Positions 1 to 10,691 are shown, counted from the first letter of the stretch. The stretch is DNA of 64,000 nt from Citrifermentans bremense (GCF_014218275.1 NZ_AP023213.1:1280001-1344000); one strand, 5' to 3'. The notes: a model not told the origin generated them from the letters alone. Numbers and translations are program-made.

Positions 1-857
1 AGAAGATCTCCCCGTTCTTCATCCCGATGCTGATCATCAACCTTGCTCCGGGGCACATCTCCATCAAGTACGGCGCCAAGGGACCCAACGTCTCTTCCGT
101 CTCGGCCTGCGCCACCGGTACCCACTCCATAGGCGACGCCTACCACATGATCCAGCGCGGCGATGCCGACGCCATGATCGCCGGCGGCACCGAGTCGACC
201 GTGACCCCCCTGGGGATCGGCGGTTTCTCCGTGATGAAGGCGCTCTCCACCAACAATGACGACCCGACGGCGGCCTCCAGGCCCTTTGACAAGGGGAGGG
301 ACGGCTTCATCCTCTCCGAAGGGGCCGGCATCGTGGTGCTCGAGGAGTACGAGGCGGCCAAGGCACGCGGCGCCAAGATTTACGGCGAGATTGTCGGCTA
401 CGGCCTTTCCGGCGACGCCTATCACCTGACCTCTCCCGCCCCCGGCGGCGAGGGCGCGGCGCGCTGCATGAAGATGGCGCTGCGCACCGCAGGCATCAAC
501 CCGGAGCAGGTCGGCTACATCAACGCCCACGGCACCTCTACCCCGTACGGCGACGTCGGCGAGACCACGGCCATCAAGACCGTTTTCGGCGACCATGCCT
601 ACAAGCTGATGGTGTCTTCCACCAAGTCGATGACCGGCCACCTCCTGGGCGCCGCCGGCGGCGTTGAGGCGGTGTTCTCCCTCATGGCGATGAAGAACTC
701 CGTGGTCCCCCCGACCATCAACTACACCGACCCGGACCCCGAGTGCGACCTGGATTACGTCCCGAACAGCGCGCGCGAGGCGAACATCGAGTACGCGATG
801 AGCAACTCCTTCGGCTTCGGCGGCACCAACGCGTCGCTGCTGTTCAAGAAGGTGTAG
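1..857 (+). CDS. fabF: 3-oxoacyl-ACP synthase II (FabF), 5' end missing
   Basis: This is the C-terminal two thirds of a beta-ketoacyl-ACP synthase II, the condensing enzyme that elongates acyl-ACP with malonyl-ACP in fatty acid synthesis. The reading frame is open from base 3 and the true start lies before the window; the ATG at 27 is an internal Met. The catalytic Cys lies in the [11 protein letters not shown] motif, the first active-site His in [11 protein letters not shown] and the second in [12 protein letters not shown], so the thiolase-fold triad is complete. The protein ends with the usual [12 protein letters not shown] glycine-rich segment. It is followed one base later by rpiB, so the two are very probably cotranscribed. 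The gene is cut by the window edge, not degraded. Confidence 0.97.
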   Translation, partial: KISPFFIPMLIINLAPGHISIKYGAKGPNVSSVSACATGTHSIGDAYHMIQRGDADAMIAGGTESTVTPLGIGGFSVMKALSTNNDDPTAASRPFDKGRDGFILSEGAGIVVLEEYEAAKARGAKIYGEIVGYGLSGDAYHLTSPAPGGEGAARCMKMALRTAGINPEQVGYINAHGTSTPYGDVGETTAIKTVFGDHAYKLMVSSTKSMTGHLLGAAGGVEAVFSLMAMKNSVVPPTINYTDPDPECDLDYVPNSAREANIEYAMSNSFGFGGTNASLLFKKV

Positions 858-858
858 C

Positions 859-1314
859 ATGATAGTCCTCGGTAGTGATCATGGCGGGCTCGATCTGAAG
901 AACGCGATCAAGAAGCTGCTCGAAGAGCGGGGGATTCCCTGCGAGGATCTGGGCACCCACAACGGCGACTCGGTCGACTACCCCGATTTCGGGGTGGCCG
1001 TCTCTCGCCGCGTCTCGGAAGGGAGCGCGGAGAAGGGGATCCTGGTCTGCGGCACCGGGATCGGCATGTCAATCGTGGCCAACAAGTTCCCGGGAGTGCG
1101 CGCGGCGCTCGCCACGGACGTCTTCATGGCGACCATGGCGAAGGAGCACAACAACGCCAACATCCTGGTTCTCGGCGGACGCGTGCTGGAAACCAAGCTC
1201 GCCCGCGAGATGGTGGCCGCCTGGCTTGATACCACCTACGCCGCGGGAAGGCACCAGGGGCGCCTGGACAAGATCACCGCAGTCGAGCGCGAACTGGGGA
1301 CCAGGCTTTCCTGA
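859..1314 (+). CDS. rpiB: Ribose-5-phosphate isomerase B
   Basis: A 151-residue RpiB/LacAB-type sugar-phosphate isomerase interconverting ribose 5-phosphate and ribulose 5-phosphate in the pentose phosphate pathway. The N-terminal GSDHGGLDLK segment binds phosphate and substrate. The CGTGIGMSI motif near residues 65-73 carries the catalytic Cys, and the downstream HNNANIL segment is also typical. Length is normal for the family (about 145-155). The ATG lies one base after the fabF stop, so translation is probably coupled. A strong terminator at about 1351 ends the unit before glyA. Allose-6-phosphate isomerase activity is a known alternative in the family but cannot be judged from sequence. 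Confidence 0.95.
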   Translation: MIVLGSDHGGLDLKNAIKKLLEERGIPCEDLGTHNGDSVDYPDFGVAVSRRVSEGSAEKGILVCGTGIGMSIVANKFPGVRAALATDVFMATMAKEHNNANILVLGGRVLETKLAREMVAAWLDTTYAAGRHQGRLDKITAVERELGTRLS

Positions 1315-1350
1315 TTTCCGCCACATAGCAGCATCCGTAATCAGCAACAA

Positions 1351-1376
1351 CGGGACTCTCCGGAGTCCCGTTTTCT
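1351..1376 (+). terminator. Rho-independent terminator after rpiB
   Basis: An eight-base-pair perfect stem (cgggactc / gagtcccg) with a four-base loop is followed by ttttct. It separates the fabF-rpiB transcript from glyA. Confidence 0.85.
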
Positions 1377-1408
1377 CATTTCAACTCGCTTTTTAGGAGA
1401 AAACAAAA

Positions 1409-2656
<1,248 letters not shown>

Positions 2657-2685
2657 AGGAGCGGCAACCGGGGTTATAAGAGGAA

Positions 2686-2717
2686 GGGGGGCGATCTGCA
2701 TCGCCCCCCTTTTTTTT
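2686..2717 (+). terminator. Rho-independent terminator after glyA
   Basis: A ten-base-pair perfect stem (ggggggcgat / atcgcccccc) with loop ctgc is followed by eight T residues. The about 280 bases from here to the next gene show no further gene or clear promoter. Confidence 0.93.
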
Positions 2718-2997
2718 ATACCGTTCTGGTACAAGCAGATCCCCTCAGTAGTATTCCCGCCTGTGTCATAGACCGTAAAGCCCAGCTTCTCTTCCAGTGT
2801 CACGCTGAGTGGCTGCATTCCTGCTCTGCCTCTTTGTCTAGACAGTTCCCCCCTTAATACAGACACACTCAACGCTTTGCCCATGAATGAGTATGCTCAT
2901 GTTCTTGCTTGAGTATGAAAAATAATTCACTTAACTCTGTTGCAATGAAAGTTAATGGATGATAATGTTGGGCGGAGATCGTTTGAGGAGGTGGACC

Positions 2998-3525
2998 ATG
3001 CGTGTTCTTGCCATGTTCCTTTTTATTGCCATTGCCGTCCCTTGCCGCGCCGAAGATCCGTTGGAGTCCCTGAACTCCGTCGCCGACGCACTGAGCACCA
3101 TGGAGCGAACCCTGAAAGTGCGAGAGGAAAACCGCAGCGTGGAAGCAGCCTTGGCTGAAGCCGCCACGCTGAGGCTTCCCGCGGACGACCACCTGTACTT
3201 CGTGGCTGACGAGGAGCTGGGCTCCAACGGGTGGCTGGGCGTCAGGCCCTGCACCGAAGAGGTCGCCGTGCCCGACGAGCCGGAGGCGCCTACAAGCTGC
3301 GTCAGGCAGCCTGACGGCACGGTGGTCATGGGGTCGCACTACTGGAAGAGTCATCCCGCATCCCCCGGAGATCTGCGTCCGGGTGCGCTGGTCGTGGTAA
3401 GGGATCAAAGCGGGGACGGTTGGATTCTTGCGAGGGTCACCGATCTCGCCTCGGTGGAGAAGGGGGAGGTCGGGGTATCGGCTCCCTTTACCGCACAGCT
3501 AAAAGGGCTGCGCCTCGTCGAGTAG
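2998..3525 (+). CDS. Exported protein of unknown function
   Basis: A 175-residue protein with a clear Sec signal peptide (MRVLAMFLFIAIAVPCRA, cleavage after A-E-D likely), so it is probably periplasmic. The mature part begins with a helical, glutamate-rich segment and continues into a small domain containing NGWLGVRPC and DGTVVMGSHYWKSH. It has two Cys in the middle that could pair. I do not recognise the family. The start at 2998 is chosen because a gaggagg Shine-Dalgarno lies eight bases upstream and the signal peptide begins there; an upstream in-frame ATG at 2959 has no ribosome site. A short terminator follows directly, so the gene stands alone. Confidence 0.75.
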   Translation: MRVLAMFLFIAIAVPCRAEDPLESLNSVADALSTMERTLKVREENRSVEAALAEAATLRLPADDHLYFVADEELGSNGWLGVRPCTEEVAVPDEPEAPTSCVRQPDGTVVMGSHYWKSHPASPGDLRPGALVVVRDQSGDGWILARVTDLASVEKGEVGVSAPFTAQLKGLRLVE

Positions 3526-3542
3526 TCCTTCTCCCGGCACAG

Positions 3543-3572
3543 ATCTCCCTCCTGCAGGGGGATTTTCTTTTA
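3543..3572 (+). terminator. Probable Rho-independent terminator
   Basis: An eight-base-pair stem (atctccct / agggggat, one G-T pair) with a five-base loop runs into tttctttt, 17 bases after the stop of the exported protein gene. Confidence 0.7.
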
Positions 3573-3666
3573 TCAGCACTTTTTTGTGGAAAGGGACGGG
3601 GGGACTCCGGTATGGTTGGCGGGCCCCATTGCGGGGCTCAACAACGGAATGGAGAGGACCTGACGC

Positions 3667-4554
3667 ATGTACTTCTTCAACTACGACGAGCCGCTCTTTC
3701 GCCCCCCCTCAGAGGCGGGGAGCCTGATCTTTCAGATCACCATCGGCTGCTCCCAGAACAGGTGCAGGTTCTGCGGGATGTACAAGATGAAGCGCTTCCG
3801 CGTTCGCAGCCTCGACGAGATCAGCGCCGAGATCCTCTCCCTGCCGCCGCGCTACCGCGGACAGGTCAGGCGCGTCTTTCTTGCCGACGGCGACGCGCTC
3901 ATCTACCCGCAAAAGGGGCTGGAGGCGATCCTCGATCTGCTTGCCGAAACCTTTCCGGCGCTCACCCGGGTGGGGGGCTACGCCTCACCGAACAGCCTGA
4001 GCACCAAGAGCGGCGAGGACCTTGCCGTCCTGCGCGGCAAGAAATTGCGCATCCTCTACTTCGGGCTGGAAAGCGGCGATGCGGAGACGCTCAAACTGGT
4101 GGACAAGGGGTTTGAGCCGACTGAGATGTTGGAGTTGTGCCGCAAGGCAAAAGCTGCGGGGATGAAGCTCTCGGTAACCGCTATCCTGGGGCTCGCCGGC
4201 AGGAAACGGAGCGCCGAGCATGCCGCAGCCACGGCCAAGTGGGTGAGCGCGCTCTCCCCTGAGTACTTCTCGCTTCTCACCATGTTCCAGCGTCACAACG
4301 ACGATTTCCTGAAGCTGATCGAGCCTTTGAGCCATGGCGAGATCCTTTTGGAAACGCGGGCCCTCCTGGAGCGCCTCGAGCCCCAGGGCACCATCCTGCG
4401 CTCCAACCATGTCTCGAACTTCCTGAACCTGGCCGGCAGCTATCCAAAGGACCGGGAGCGCCTGATTGCGACGGTGGATGCCGCCTTGGATCAAGCAAAA
4501 AGGGACCCCCGCTGGTGTGCGGAGATCCCTTCTTATCAGGAAGAATATTATTAG
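3667..4554 (+). CDS. Radical SAM domain protein
   Basis: A 295-residue radical SAM enzyme of unassigned substrate. The cluster motif is at residues 28-36 (GCSQNRCRFCGM), with spacing CX4CX2C instead of the commoner CX3CX2C. It is followed by a TIM-barrel-like stretch with VFLADGDALIYPQ and LYFGLESGDAETL, both typical of this superfamily, and VTAILGLAG. No B12 domain, SPASM domain or TRAM domain is visible. A ggagagg Shine-Dalgarno precedes the ATG. It is convergent with the Fis-type gene and has no operon partner, so context gives no hint of substrate. Confidence 0.85.
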   Translation: MYFFNYDEPLFRPPSEAGSLIFQITIGCSQNRCRFCGMYKMKRFRVRSLDEISAEILSLPPRYRGQVRRVFLADGDALIYPQKGLEAILDLLAETFPALTRVGGYASPNSLSTKSGEDLAVLRGKKLRILYFGLESGDAETLKLVDKGFEPTEMLELCRKAKAAGMKLSVTAILGLAGRKRSAEHAAATAKWVSALSPEYFSLLTMFQRHNDDFLKLIEPLSHGEILLETRALLERLEPQGTILRSNHVSNFLNLAGSYPKDRERLIATVDAALDQAKRDPRWCAEIPSYQEEYY

Positions 4555-4589
4555 GCGGTGACACGCCAGACGTAAGCGGCGCGGCTCCC

Positions 4590-5048
4590 TTAGCGGGGCA
4601 CGCCGCAGAGTTGCAGTTCCCTTTCGAGTTTCTCCCGGGTGATCCCCAGCACCTGGCAGGCCTTTTCCCGGTCGCTCTGATAGCGCTCCATGACCATGAG
4701 CAAGAGTGCTTTTTTCAAGGATGTCGAGAGCTTGTCCATCACACCCTGCCCCTGGGTCGCTGCCAGCGAAGAGACCAGCGGCTCCAGGTTCCTTTGGAAC
4801 AGCGCCGCGCTTTCGTCCACCTGTTGTTCGGGGCTGCGCTCCATGCGCTTGAGGCGCACTACGTTCCCCACGCACTCGTCCATGTTGTCCTGGACAAAGC
4901 GCAGCGTTTCCCAGTGGCTGTCGACGGTCATGAACCGCAGATCGTCTTTCGTGCCGGCAGGCGCGTTCTTCTTCCTGAGCCGAACCTCCATGATGCAGTA
5001 GCCATGTGCTCCAGACCTGTCGTCAGTGCTGCGATCTCGGTATCCCAT
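4590..5048 (-). CDS. Fis-type helix-turn-helix protein
   Basis: A 152-residue protein whose last 45 residues look like a Fis-family DNA-binding helix-turn-helix (LKKALLLMVMERYQSDREK followed by ACQVLGITREKLERELQ), the same fold that ends NtrC-type activators. The N-terminal part contains no AAA+ or receiver domain; it is mostly charged and helical, with a DNMDECVGNVVRLKRM segment. A role as a stand-alone nucleoid-type or regulatory DNA-binding protein is inferred from the HTH only. I place the start at the ATG at 5048, which has gggggt six bases upstream; a TTG 51 bases further upstream is possible. Confidence 0.6.
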   Translation of the reverse strand: MGYRDRSTDDRSGAHGYCIMEVRLRKKNAPAGTKDDLRFMTVDSHWETLRFVQDNMDECVGNVVRLKRMERSPEQQVDESAALFQRNLEPLVSSLAATQGQGVMDKLSTSLKKALLLMVMERYQSDREKACQVLGITREKLERELQLCGVPR

Positions 5049-5400
5049 CGTGTCACCCCCGTTTTTCCATTTGTCTCTTCTTTTCAACCGGCGTACCAAA
5101 ATGATTGGAGCTCCATCTTTTGCTGCAAGATGCTGAAATTGCGATCATATTTAACGTCGACCACACCCTTTGCCGCTGTGGTATCTCCTGTTGCGGCTGT
5201 GCTAAAGATGCACATCAAACGGTTCAGTCAGTGATCAATCATCGGCGAATCAGGTGTTTAGAGTGGTGGCGAACTGTGAACAGCGGCTGTCCAGCTGCGG
5301 ATAGCTTGTGGCGGGGGTGCGCTGTGATATAAAACGACGGTGGTCGAGCCTGCGGCCATGCCAGGTAGCCGCGCGGAAATCATGAAAAGAGGAGGCACCT
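5049..5400. other. Intergenic region between the Fis-type gene and comEC
   Basis: About 350 bases without a convincing gene between two divergent genes. The right part carries a possible sigma-70 promoter for comEC (ttgtgg at 5306, 16 bases, tataaa at 5328). A gaggagg ribosome site lies at 5389-5395. Nothing else was recognised. Confidence 0.4.
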
Positions 5401-7779
5401 CTGGAGAGACCCCTGCTGGTACCGCTTGCCTCTCTGATCGCCGGCTTGGTCAGCGCCGATCTCGCTGATGCGCTCCCTTCTCCCTGGGCCCTTCCGGCGC
5501 TACTTGCCGTCGCCCTCTCCGCCTGCTTCGTCAGGAGCCGGTTCCCCTTCCAGCTCTCGCTGTCGCTGCTCTTCTTCGTCTGGGGCGCCCTCTCGCTCTC
5601 TCCCTTTCTGCGCCCTGTCGATCATCTCGTCGCGGTCGCCGGCGACGAACCGGCCCTTGTCGAGGGGGTGGTGGACCAGCGCCCGGAGGGGACGGTTACC
5701 GGAGGAGCGAAACTGTACCTGCAGGTGGAGCGGCTTTGGATCGGATCGGGCGAGACAGCGGCACATGGTCGTCTGCTGGTTTACGTCAGAGAGGGGAGGG
5801 TGCCTTTTTGCAGCGGCGACCGGGTCGTTTTCCGCTCCAGGATCCGCCAACCGCGCGACTTCGGGTTGCCCGGAGAGGTTGAGCAGGCGCGCCGTCTTGC
5901 CTACCAGGGCATTTTCGCCACCGGCTTCGTACTGGAGGCAAGTGAGATCGTACTGCTGCGGTCAGGGGCGGGACTAGCACACCGGGTGGACCGGCTGGCC
6001 GCTTCGCTTGGTCGCTTCATAGAGAAGGAGGTACCCGGCAGCGAGGGGGGAGTACTCAAGGCGCTGCTTTTGGGAGACAAGGGGGACGTCCCCGAACAGC
6101 TGCAGGATGCCTACGCCAGAAGCGGGGTGAACCACATACTCTCAATTTCGGGCTTTCATGTGGGGATCGTCTTCCTGGCGGTGTTCCATCTCATGTACTT
6201 CGCCGCGCGACGCAGCGAGACTTTGGCGCTGCGCCTGAACCTGAAGCAGCTGCTTCCGCTCTCGGTCTTGCCGGTGCTGCTCTTCTACCTGCTGCTCTCC
6301 GGGGCAGCTCCGGCCACGCTGAGAAGCGTGCTGATGATCTGCGCCGTGGTGGCTGCCCTGCACCTAAGGCGCGAGCTGGATCCAATCAACACCGTGATGC
6401 TTGCCGCCTGCGCCATCCTGTTTGTCTCCCCCCAGATCTTTTTCGAGGTGTCGTTCCAACTTTCCTTTCTGGCGATCTGGGGACTCGCTGTCCTCGCTCC
6501 CCCTCTGGCGGGACGGTTTGCCGGGGTCCCTGCGCTGCTGCGCTGGCTGTTGCTTCTTGCCGTCGCCTCGCTGGCTGCGGTCGTGGCCACCCTGGTTCCC
6601 GTCGCCTACTACTTCCAGCGGGTGAGCCTGATCGGGCTGGTCGCGAACCTCCTGGTCGTGCCGCTCATGGGATACGGGGCAGTGGTCGCGGGTTTCGCCT
6701 CGCTTTGCCTGAGCCATATTTACGAGCCCGCGGCGCAGGCGCTGCTTCAGCTAGCGGCGCTGCTCGTTCGCGTCTCGGACCGGGTGATCGAATACCTCTC
6801 CCTGGCTCCGGTGCTGACCGGGTACGTTCCGGGAAAGCTGGATTTGCTGCTTGCCTGCCTGGCGCTTTGCGCCGTCACCTTCCCCAAATCAAGAATCAAG
6901 CGACTGGCGGCGCTCTCTCCCCTGCTCCTGGCCCTTGTGTGGCGGGCTGTTCCGTCAGGAGCCACCGGCAGCGGACTGATGCACCTGTACTTTCTGAGTG
7001 TGGGGCAGGGGGACGCGACGCTTGCCCATCTCCCCGACGGCAAGTGGATGCTGGTGGACGGCGGAGGGAATGCGAATGATACCTCGGCCCGCGTGGGACC
7101 GCGCCTGCTGCTACCGGCGCTGCGGGCCCTTGGGGTGCGGCGGATCGATTACCTGGTGCTCACCCACGAACATCCGGACCATCTGCAGGGTGTCTCCTAC
7201 CTTGCTGCCCGTTTCGAGGTGGGGGAGTTCTGGGAGAGCGCCCTCCCTTCGAGCGCCCATGACTACCGGCAGCTCAAGTGGATACTGGCGGCGCGCGGGG
7301 TGCCGGTGCGCAGGCTGGACGGCGAGGGCTCAGTCTTTGCGGCCGGAGGCGCTGTGGTGCAGTCGCTCTGGCCTTTGGCGGCCGGCCAGCCTGCTTCCGA
7401 TGATGCCAACGACTCGTCGCTGGTCTTCAGGTTAAGCCATGGGGGTGCTTCGGTGCTTCTCACCGGGGACCTGCGGGAAAACGGGGAACGGGCGCTCCTG
7501 GCGCGCGGCACGCTGTCGCCTTCTTCGCTTTTGAAGGTGGCGCACCACGGCAGCAGGCACTCGACCTGCGAAGAGTTTCTCGCCGCGCTCTCGCCCAAAG
7601 AGGCCGTGATATCGTCGGGATACGCCAACGTGTTCCGGCTTCCGGCTCCAAGTACTATCTCCCGTCTGCAAAGGCACGGCGTCCGGGTCTATCGCACAGA
7701 TCAGGAAGGCACAATCGAGGCTGTCATGGCACCAGATGGCAAGGTTACTGTCTCAGTACCTTGGGGGCATTTTAATTGA
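5401..7779 (+). CDS. comEC: ComEC/Rec2-type DNA uptake channel protein
   Basis: A large polytopic inner-membrane protein that carries single-stranded DNA into the cytoplasm during transformation. The N-terminal hydrophobic part and DUF4131-like region are followed by the Competence domain with many membrane helices (containing NHILSISGFHVGI). A C-terminal metallo-beta-lactamase-like domain has the motif THEHPDH at about residues 587-593 and VAHHGSRHS further on. The frame is open upstream of the TTG at 5446. Translation from CTG at 5401 gives the typical family N-terminus LERPLLVPLASLIAG, and a perfect gaggagg sits five bases before it. I therefore prefer this rare CTG start (792 residues). 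No other competence gene is adjacent. Confidence 0.88.
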   Translation: MERPLLVPLASLIAGLVSADLADALPSPWALPALLAVALSACFVRSRFPFQLSLSLLFFVWGALSLSPFLRPVDHLVAVAGDEPALVEGVVDQRPEGTVTGGAKLYLQVERLWIGSGETAAHGRLLVYVREGRVPFCSGDRVVFRSRIRQPRDFGLPGEVEQARRLAYQGIFATGFVLEASEIVLLRSGAGLAHRVDRLAASLGRFIEKEVPGSEGGVLKALLLGDKGDVPEQLQDAYARSGVNHILSISGFHVGIVFLAVFHLMYFAARRSETLALRLNLKQLLPLSVLPVLLFYLLLSGAAPATLRSVLMICAVVAALHLRRELDPINTVMLAACAILFVSPQIFFEVSFQLSFLAIWGLAVLAPPLAGRFAGVPALLRWLLLLAVASLAAVVATLVPVAYYFQRVSLIGLVANLLVVPLMGYGAVVAGFASLCLSHIYEPAAQALLQLAALLVRVSDRVIEYLSLAPVLTGYVPGKLDLLLACLALCAVTFPKSRIKRLAALSPLLLALVWRAVPSGATGSGLMHLYFLSVGQGDATLAHLPDGKWMLVDGGGNANDTSARVGPRLLLPALRALGVRRIDYLVLTHEHPDHLQGVSYLAARFEVGEFWESALPSSAHDYRQLKWILAARGVPVRRLDGEGSVFAAGGAVVQSLWPLAAGQPASDDANDSSLVFRLSHGGASVLLTGDLRENGERALLARGTLSPSSLLKVAHHGSRHSTCEEFLAALSPKEAVISSGYANVFRLPAPSTISRLQRHGVRVYRTDQEGTIEAVMAPDGKVTVSVPWGHFN

Positions 7780-7854
7780 CACTTCTGACTTCAATCTGAT
7801 AGTTTATGCGGGCATTATCCCGAATATACCCGGCGTTCACTGGAGATCCGCTGC

Positions 7855-9231
7855 ATGGAAAGGATTCTTTTAGTCGAAGACGACAGCTTCTTCAGAGAGA
7901 TCTTCACGGACCTTCTCAAGGAAGATGGCTATAGCGTCGAGGTGGCCGTCTCCGGTGAAGAGGCGTTGGAGATGATCGGGAAGGGCGGGTATCACCTGGT
8001 TGTCACCGACCTGGTGATGCGCGACGTGAGCGGGCTGGACATTCTGTCGACGGTAAAGAGGCTGGACCCGGCTACCGCGGTCATCATGGTGACCGGGCAC
8101 GCCAACGTGGAAACCGCCATCTACGCGCTCAAAAACGGTGCCACCGATTACCTCATCAAGCCGATCAACCACGATGAATTCCGCCATATAGTCGCGCACT
8201 GCATGGAGCAGCGCAAGCTTCTGGATGAAAACCTCGAACTGAAGGGGCTGGTGAACCTGTTTCAGGTGAGCCAGAACATCGCCAACTGCCTGGAACTGGA
8301 GCGTATTTATCCCCTTTTGATGGAGGCGCTCTCCAAGGAGATCGGCGCCAGCCGGGGGCTGGGCTACTTCAGCGACGGCGGACAGCTGGTGCTGCGCGAG
8401 TTGAAGGGCATCGACGAGCTGAAAGCCCCCCTGCTAGGCCAGGCGGTGATTGCCGAGTGCGACCTGCATGACGACGGTGTCAGCAACCTGGTGATGCTCA
8501 AAGATTTTCTCCCCGATGGGGCGGATTATGGCGACGTCCGGGAGGCGATCTGCCTCTACATCCGGCAGAAAAGCACGCTGGAGGGGGTAATCATCCTGTT
8601 CAACGACCCCGCCGCCGCGCTCCCCAGGGAGGTCAACCGCAAGCACGTCACCTTCCTCCTGGATCAGGCCTCGCTCGCCCTGGAAAATGCCGCACGTTAC
8701 AACTTCGCCAAGGACCTGCTCTACATCGACGAGCTGACCGGCCTTTACAACTACCGCTACCTCGACGTGGTGCTGGAGCGGGAGCTGAAGCGCTCCGAGC
8801 GTTACGGCTCCAACCTCTCCGTGCTCTTCCTTGACATCGACCTCTTCAAGTCGGTGAACGACACCTTCGGCCACCTGATCGGCAGCCGCGTGCTGCGGGA
8901 GATCGGCACCCTGCTCAGAAAGAGCGTCCGTGACGTTGACGCCGTGATCCGCTACGGCGGCGACGAATACACCATCGTGCTGGTGGAGACCGGACTCGAC
9001 GGCGCGGCGATAGTTGCCGAGCGTATCAGGAAGATGGTCGAAGGGCATACCTTCGCCAAGGCCGACGGGCTTGCCATCAAGCTCACCGTCAGTCTCGGCT
9101 ACGCCTGCTCCCCGGACGACGCCGGCACCAAGGCGGAGCTCCTCGAGATGGCGGACCAGGCGATGTACCGTGGCAAGACCGCCGGCAAGAACAAGGCTTT
9201 CCACGCCCAGCGGCTGACCAGCCCCCCCTAA
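7855..9231 (+). CDS. Response regulator with GAF and GGDEF domains (diguanylate cyclase)
   Basis: A 458-residue signalling protein. Residues 1-120 are a receiver domain with acidic pocket ED at 8-10 and phosphoacceptor D52. A middle region of about 150 residues resembles a GAF domain. Residues 285-455 form a GGDEF domain with the active-site signature GGDEY at 368-372 and an RDVD inhibitory site at 359-362. The enzyme should make cyclic di-GMP and be product-inhibited. The Y in place of the usual F is common in active cyclases. No cognate kinase is adjacent. The promoter is not obvious in the 75 bases after comEC. Confidence 0.92.
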   Translation: MERILLVEDDSFFREIFTDLLKEDGYSVEVAVSGEEALEMIGKGGYHLVVTDLVMRDVSGLDILSTVKRLDPATAVIMVTGHANVETAIYALKNGATDYLIKPINHDEFRHIVAHCMEQRKLLDENLELKGLVNLFQVSQNIANCLELERIYPLLMEALSKEIGASRGLGYFSDGGQLVLRELKGIDELKAPLLGQAVIAECDLHDDGVSNLVMLKDFLPDGADYGDVREAICLYIRQKSTLEGVIILFNDPAAALPREVNRKHVTFLLDQASLALENAARYNFAKDLLYIDELTGLYNYRYLDVVLERELKRSERYGSNLSVLFLDIDLFKSVNDTFGHLIGSRVLREIGTLLRKSVRDVDAVIRYGGDEYTIVLVETGLDGAAIVAERIRKMVEGHTFAKADGLAIKLTVSLGYACSPDDAGTKAELLEMADQAMYRGKTAGKNKAFHAQRLTSPP

Positions 9232-9387
9232 GAGCTAAGGAATTCAGGGGGAACCTGGGGTCTACTGCCCATCAAGCGCTGCACTAAGACTCACGTTCTC
9301 CACTTTGCGACGGGCCTGCGCGCCGTAGCGCTTCGGTCCGCGAAAGCGGTAGGGGGACAGGTGGGATTTGCCTTGGTTATGGTCTTG

Positions 9388-9414
9388 GAGCCTCTCGGCT
9401 CTTTTGTTTTTTTA
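9388..9414 (+). terminator. Rho-independent terminator before hisS
   Basis: A stem gagcc / ggctc with loop tctc is followed by a long T run broken by one G. It ends transcription from the GGDEF gene. A tataat sequence at 9413-9418 directly after it could be part of the hisS promoter, but no good -35 is visible. The rest of 9232-9440 shows nothing recognisable. Confidence 0.65.
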
Positions 9415-9440
9415 TAATGCGCACAAGGAGAGTTACTGAC

Positions 9441-10691
9441 GTGGCGATAACAGGCATCAAGGGTTTCAACGACATCCTCCCGGGCGAAGTCGAGAAGTGG
9501 CAGTACATCGAGGCGACTGCGCGCCGGGTTTTCGAACTATACGGGCTCTCCGAGATCAGGATCCCCATCCTGGAGAAGACCGAGCTTTTCTGCCGCTCCA
9601 TAGGAGACGCGACCGACATCGTGGAAAAGGAGATGTACTCCTTCGTCGATAAGGGGGAGAACAAGGTGACCATGCGCCCGGAGGGGACCGCGTCGGTGAT
9701 GCGGGCCTACGTCGAGCACAAGATGCACGCCCTTGACCCGGTCGCGCGCCTTTACTACATGGGGCCGATGTTCCGCTACGAGCGTCCGCAAAAGGGGCGC
9801 TACCGCCAGTTCCACCAGATCGGGGCCGAGATCACCGGGGTGGCCGCGCCGAGCGTCGACGCCCAGGTGCTCACCATGCTGACCCATTTCTTCAACGAAC
9901 TGGGACTCACCGAACCCTCCCTGCAGATCAACTCGCTGGGTTGCCCCTGCTGCCGCCCGGTCTACCGCGAGGCGCTCAAGAAGTTCCTCCTGGACCGGAT
10001 CGACAGCCTCTGCGAGGACTGCAAGCGCCGCTACGACACGAACCCGCTGCGCGCGCTGGACTGCAAGTCCGCAGGTTGCCAGGAGGCTACCCAGGGCGCT
10101 CCCTCCATGCTCGACTACCTCTGCGGCGACTGCGGCGCCCACTTCGACCAGACCAGGAAGTACCTGGAGCTCGCCGGCACCCCCTACGCCATCAACAAGA
10201 GGATGGTGCGAGGTCTCGACTACTACACCCGGACCACCTTCGAGATGGTGACGACGCTTCTGGGCGCGCAGAGCGCCGTGGCGGCTGGGGGGCGCTATGA
10301 CGGCCTGATCGCCGAGATCGGAGGCCCCCAGATTCCTGGTATCGGCTTTGCCATGGGGGTCGAGCGGGTAGCGCTGCTTCTGGCCGAGAAGGAATTCTCG
10401 CGCCGCCCCGACCTCTTCATCGCGGCCATGGGGGAGGAGGCTCACGCCGAGGCGTTCCGCCTCATGTCGGCGCTGCAGAGAGGCGGCGCGGCGGTGGAGA
10501 TCGACTACGAAGGTAAGAGCCTGAAGAGCCAGATGAGGCGCGCGGACAAGTGCAACTCCCGCTTCACCCTGATCATCGGCGGGGACGAACTCTCCAGCGG
10601 TACCGCCCCCCTGAAGAACATGGACGGCGGCACCCAGTCCGAGGTGCCGCTTAGCGCCGATGCCATCTTGTCCGCTATGAAGACGCAGTAG
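9441..10691 (+). CDS. hisS: Histidyl-tRNA synthetase
   Basis: A 416-residue class II aminoacyl-tRNA synthetase charging tRNA-His. The N-terminus AITGIKGFNDILPGEV is diagnostic. Motif 2 lies in YYMGPMFRYERPQKGRYRQF, and the histidine-specific signatures RGLDYYTRTTFE and AAGGRYDGL follow. The C-terminal anticodon-binding domain runs from about residue 320. I choose the GTG at 9441 because an aaggagag ribosome site lies nine bases upstream and the family normally starts here; an in-frame ATG at 9417 overlaps the terminator and has no ribosome site. A strong bidirectional terminator follows. Confidence 0.97.
   Translation: MAITGIKGFNDILPGEVEKWQYIEATARRVFELYGLSEIRIPILEKTELFCRSIGDATDIVEKEMYSFVDKGENKVTMRPEGTASVMRAYVEHKMHALDPVARLYYMGPMFRYERPQKGRYRQFHQIGAEITGVAAPSVDAQVLTMLTHFFNELGLTEPSLQINSLGCPCCRPVYREALKKFLLDRIDSLCEDCKRRYDTNPLRALDCKSAGCQEATQGAPSMLDYLCGDCGAHFDQTRKYLELAGTPYAINKRMVRGLDYYTRTTFEMVTTLLGAQSAVAAGGRYDGLIAEIGGPQIPGIGFAMGVERVALLLAEKEFSRRPDLFIAAMGEEAHAEAFRLMSALQRGGAAVEIDYEGKSLKSQMRRADKCNSRFTLIIGGDELSSGTAPLKNMDGGTQSEVPLSADAILSAMKTQ

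Noticed and set aside
2718..2884. A minus-strand coding remnant after glyA
   Set aside because: The frame is open and reads smoothly for about 30 codons, but I recognise no family and it runs into the terminator; too little to call a pseudogene.
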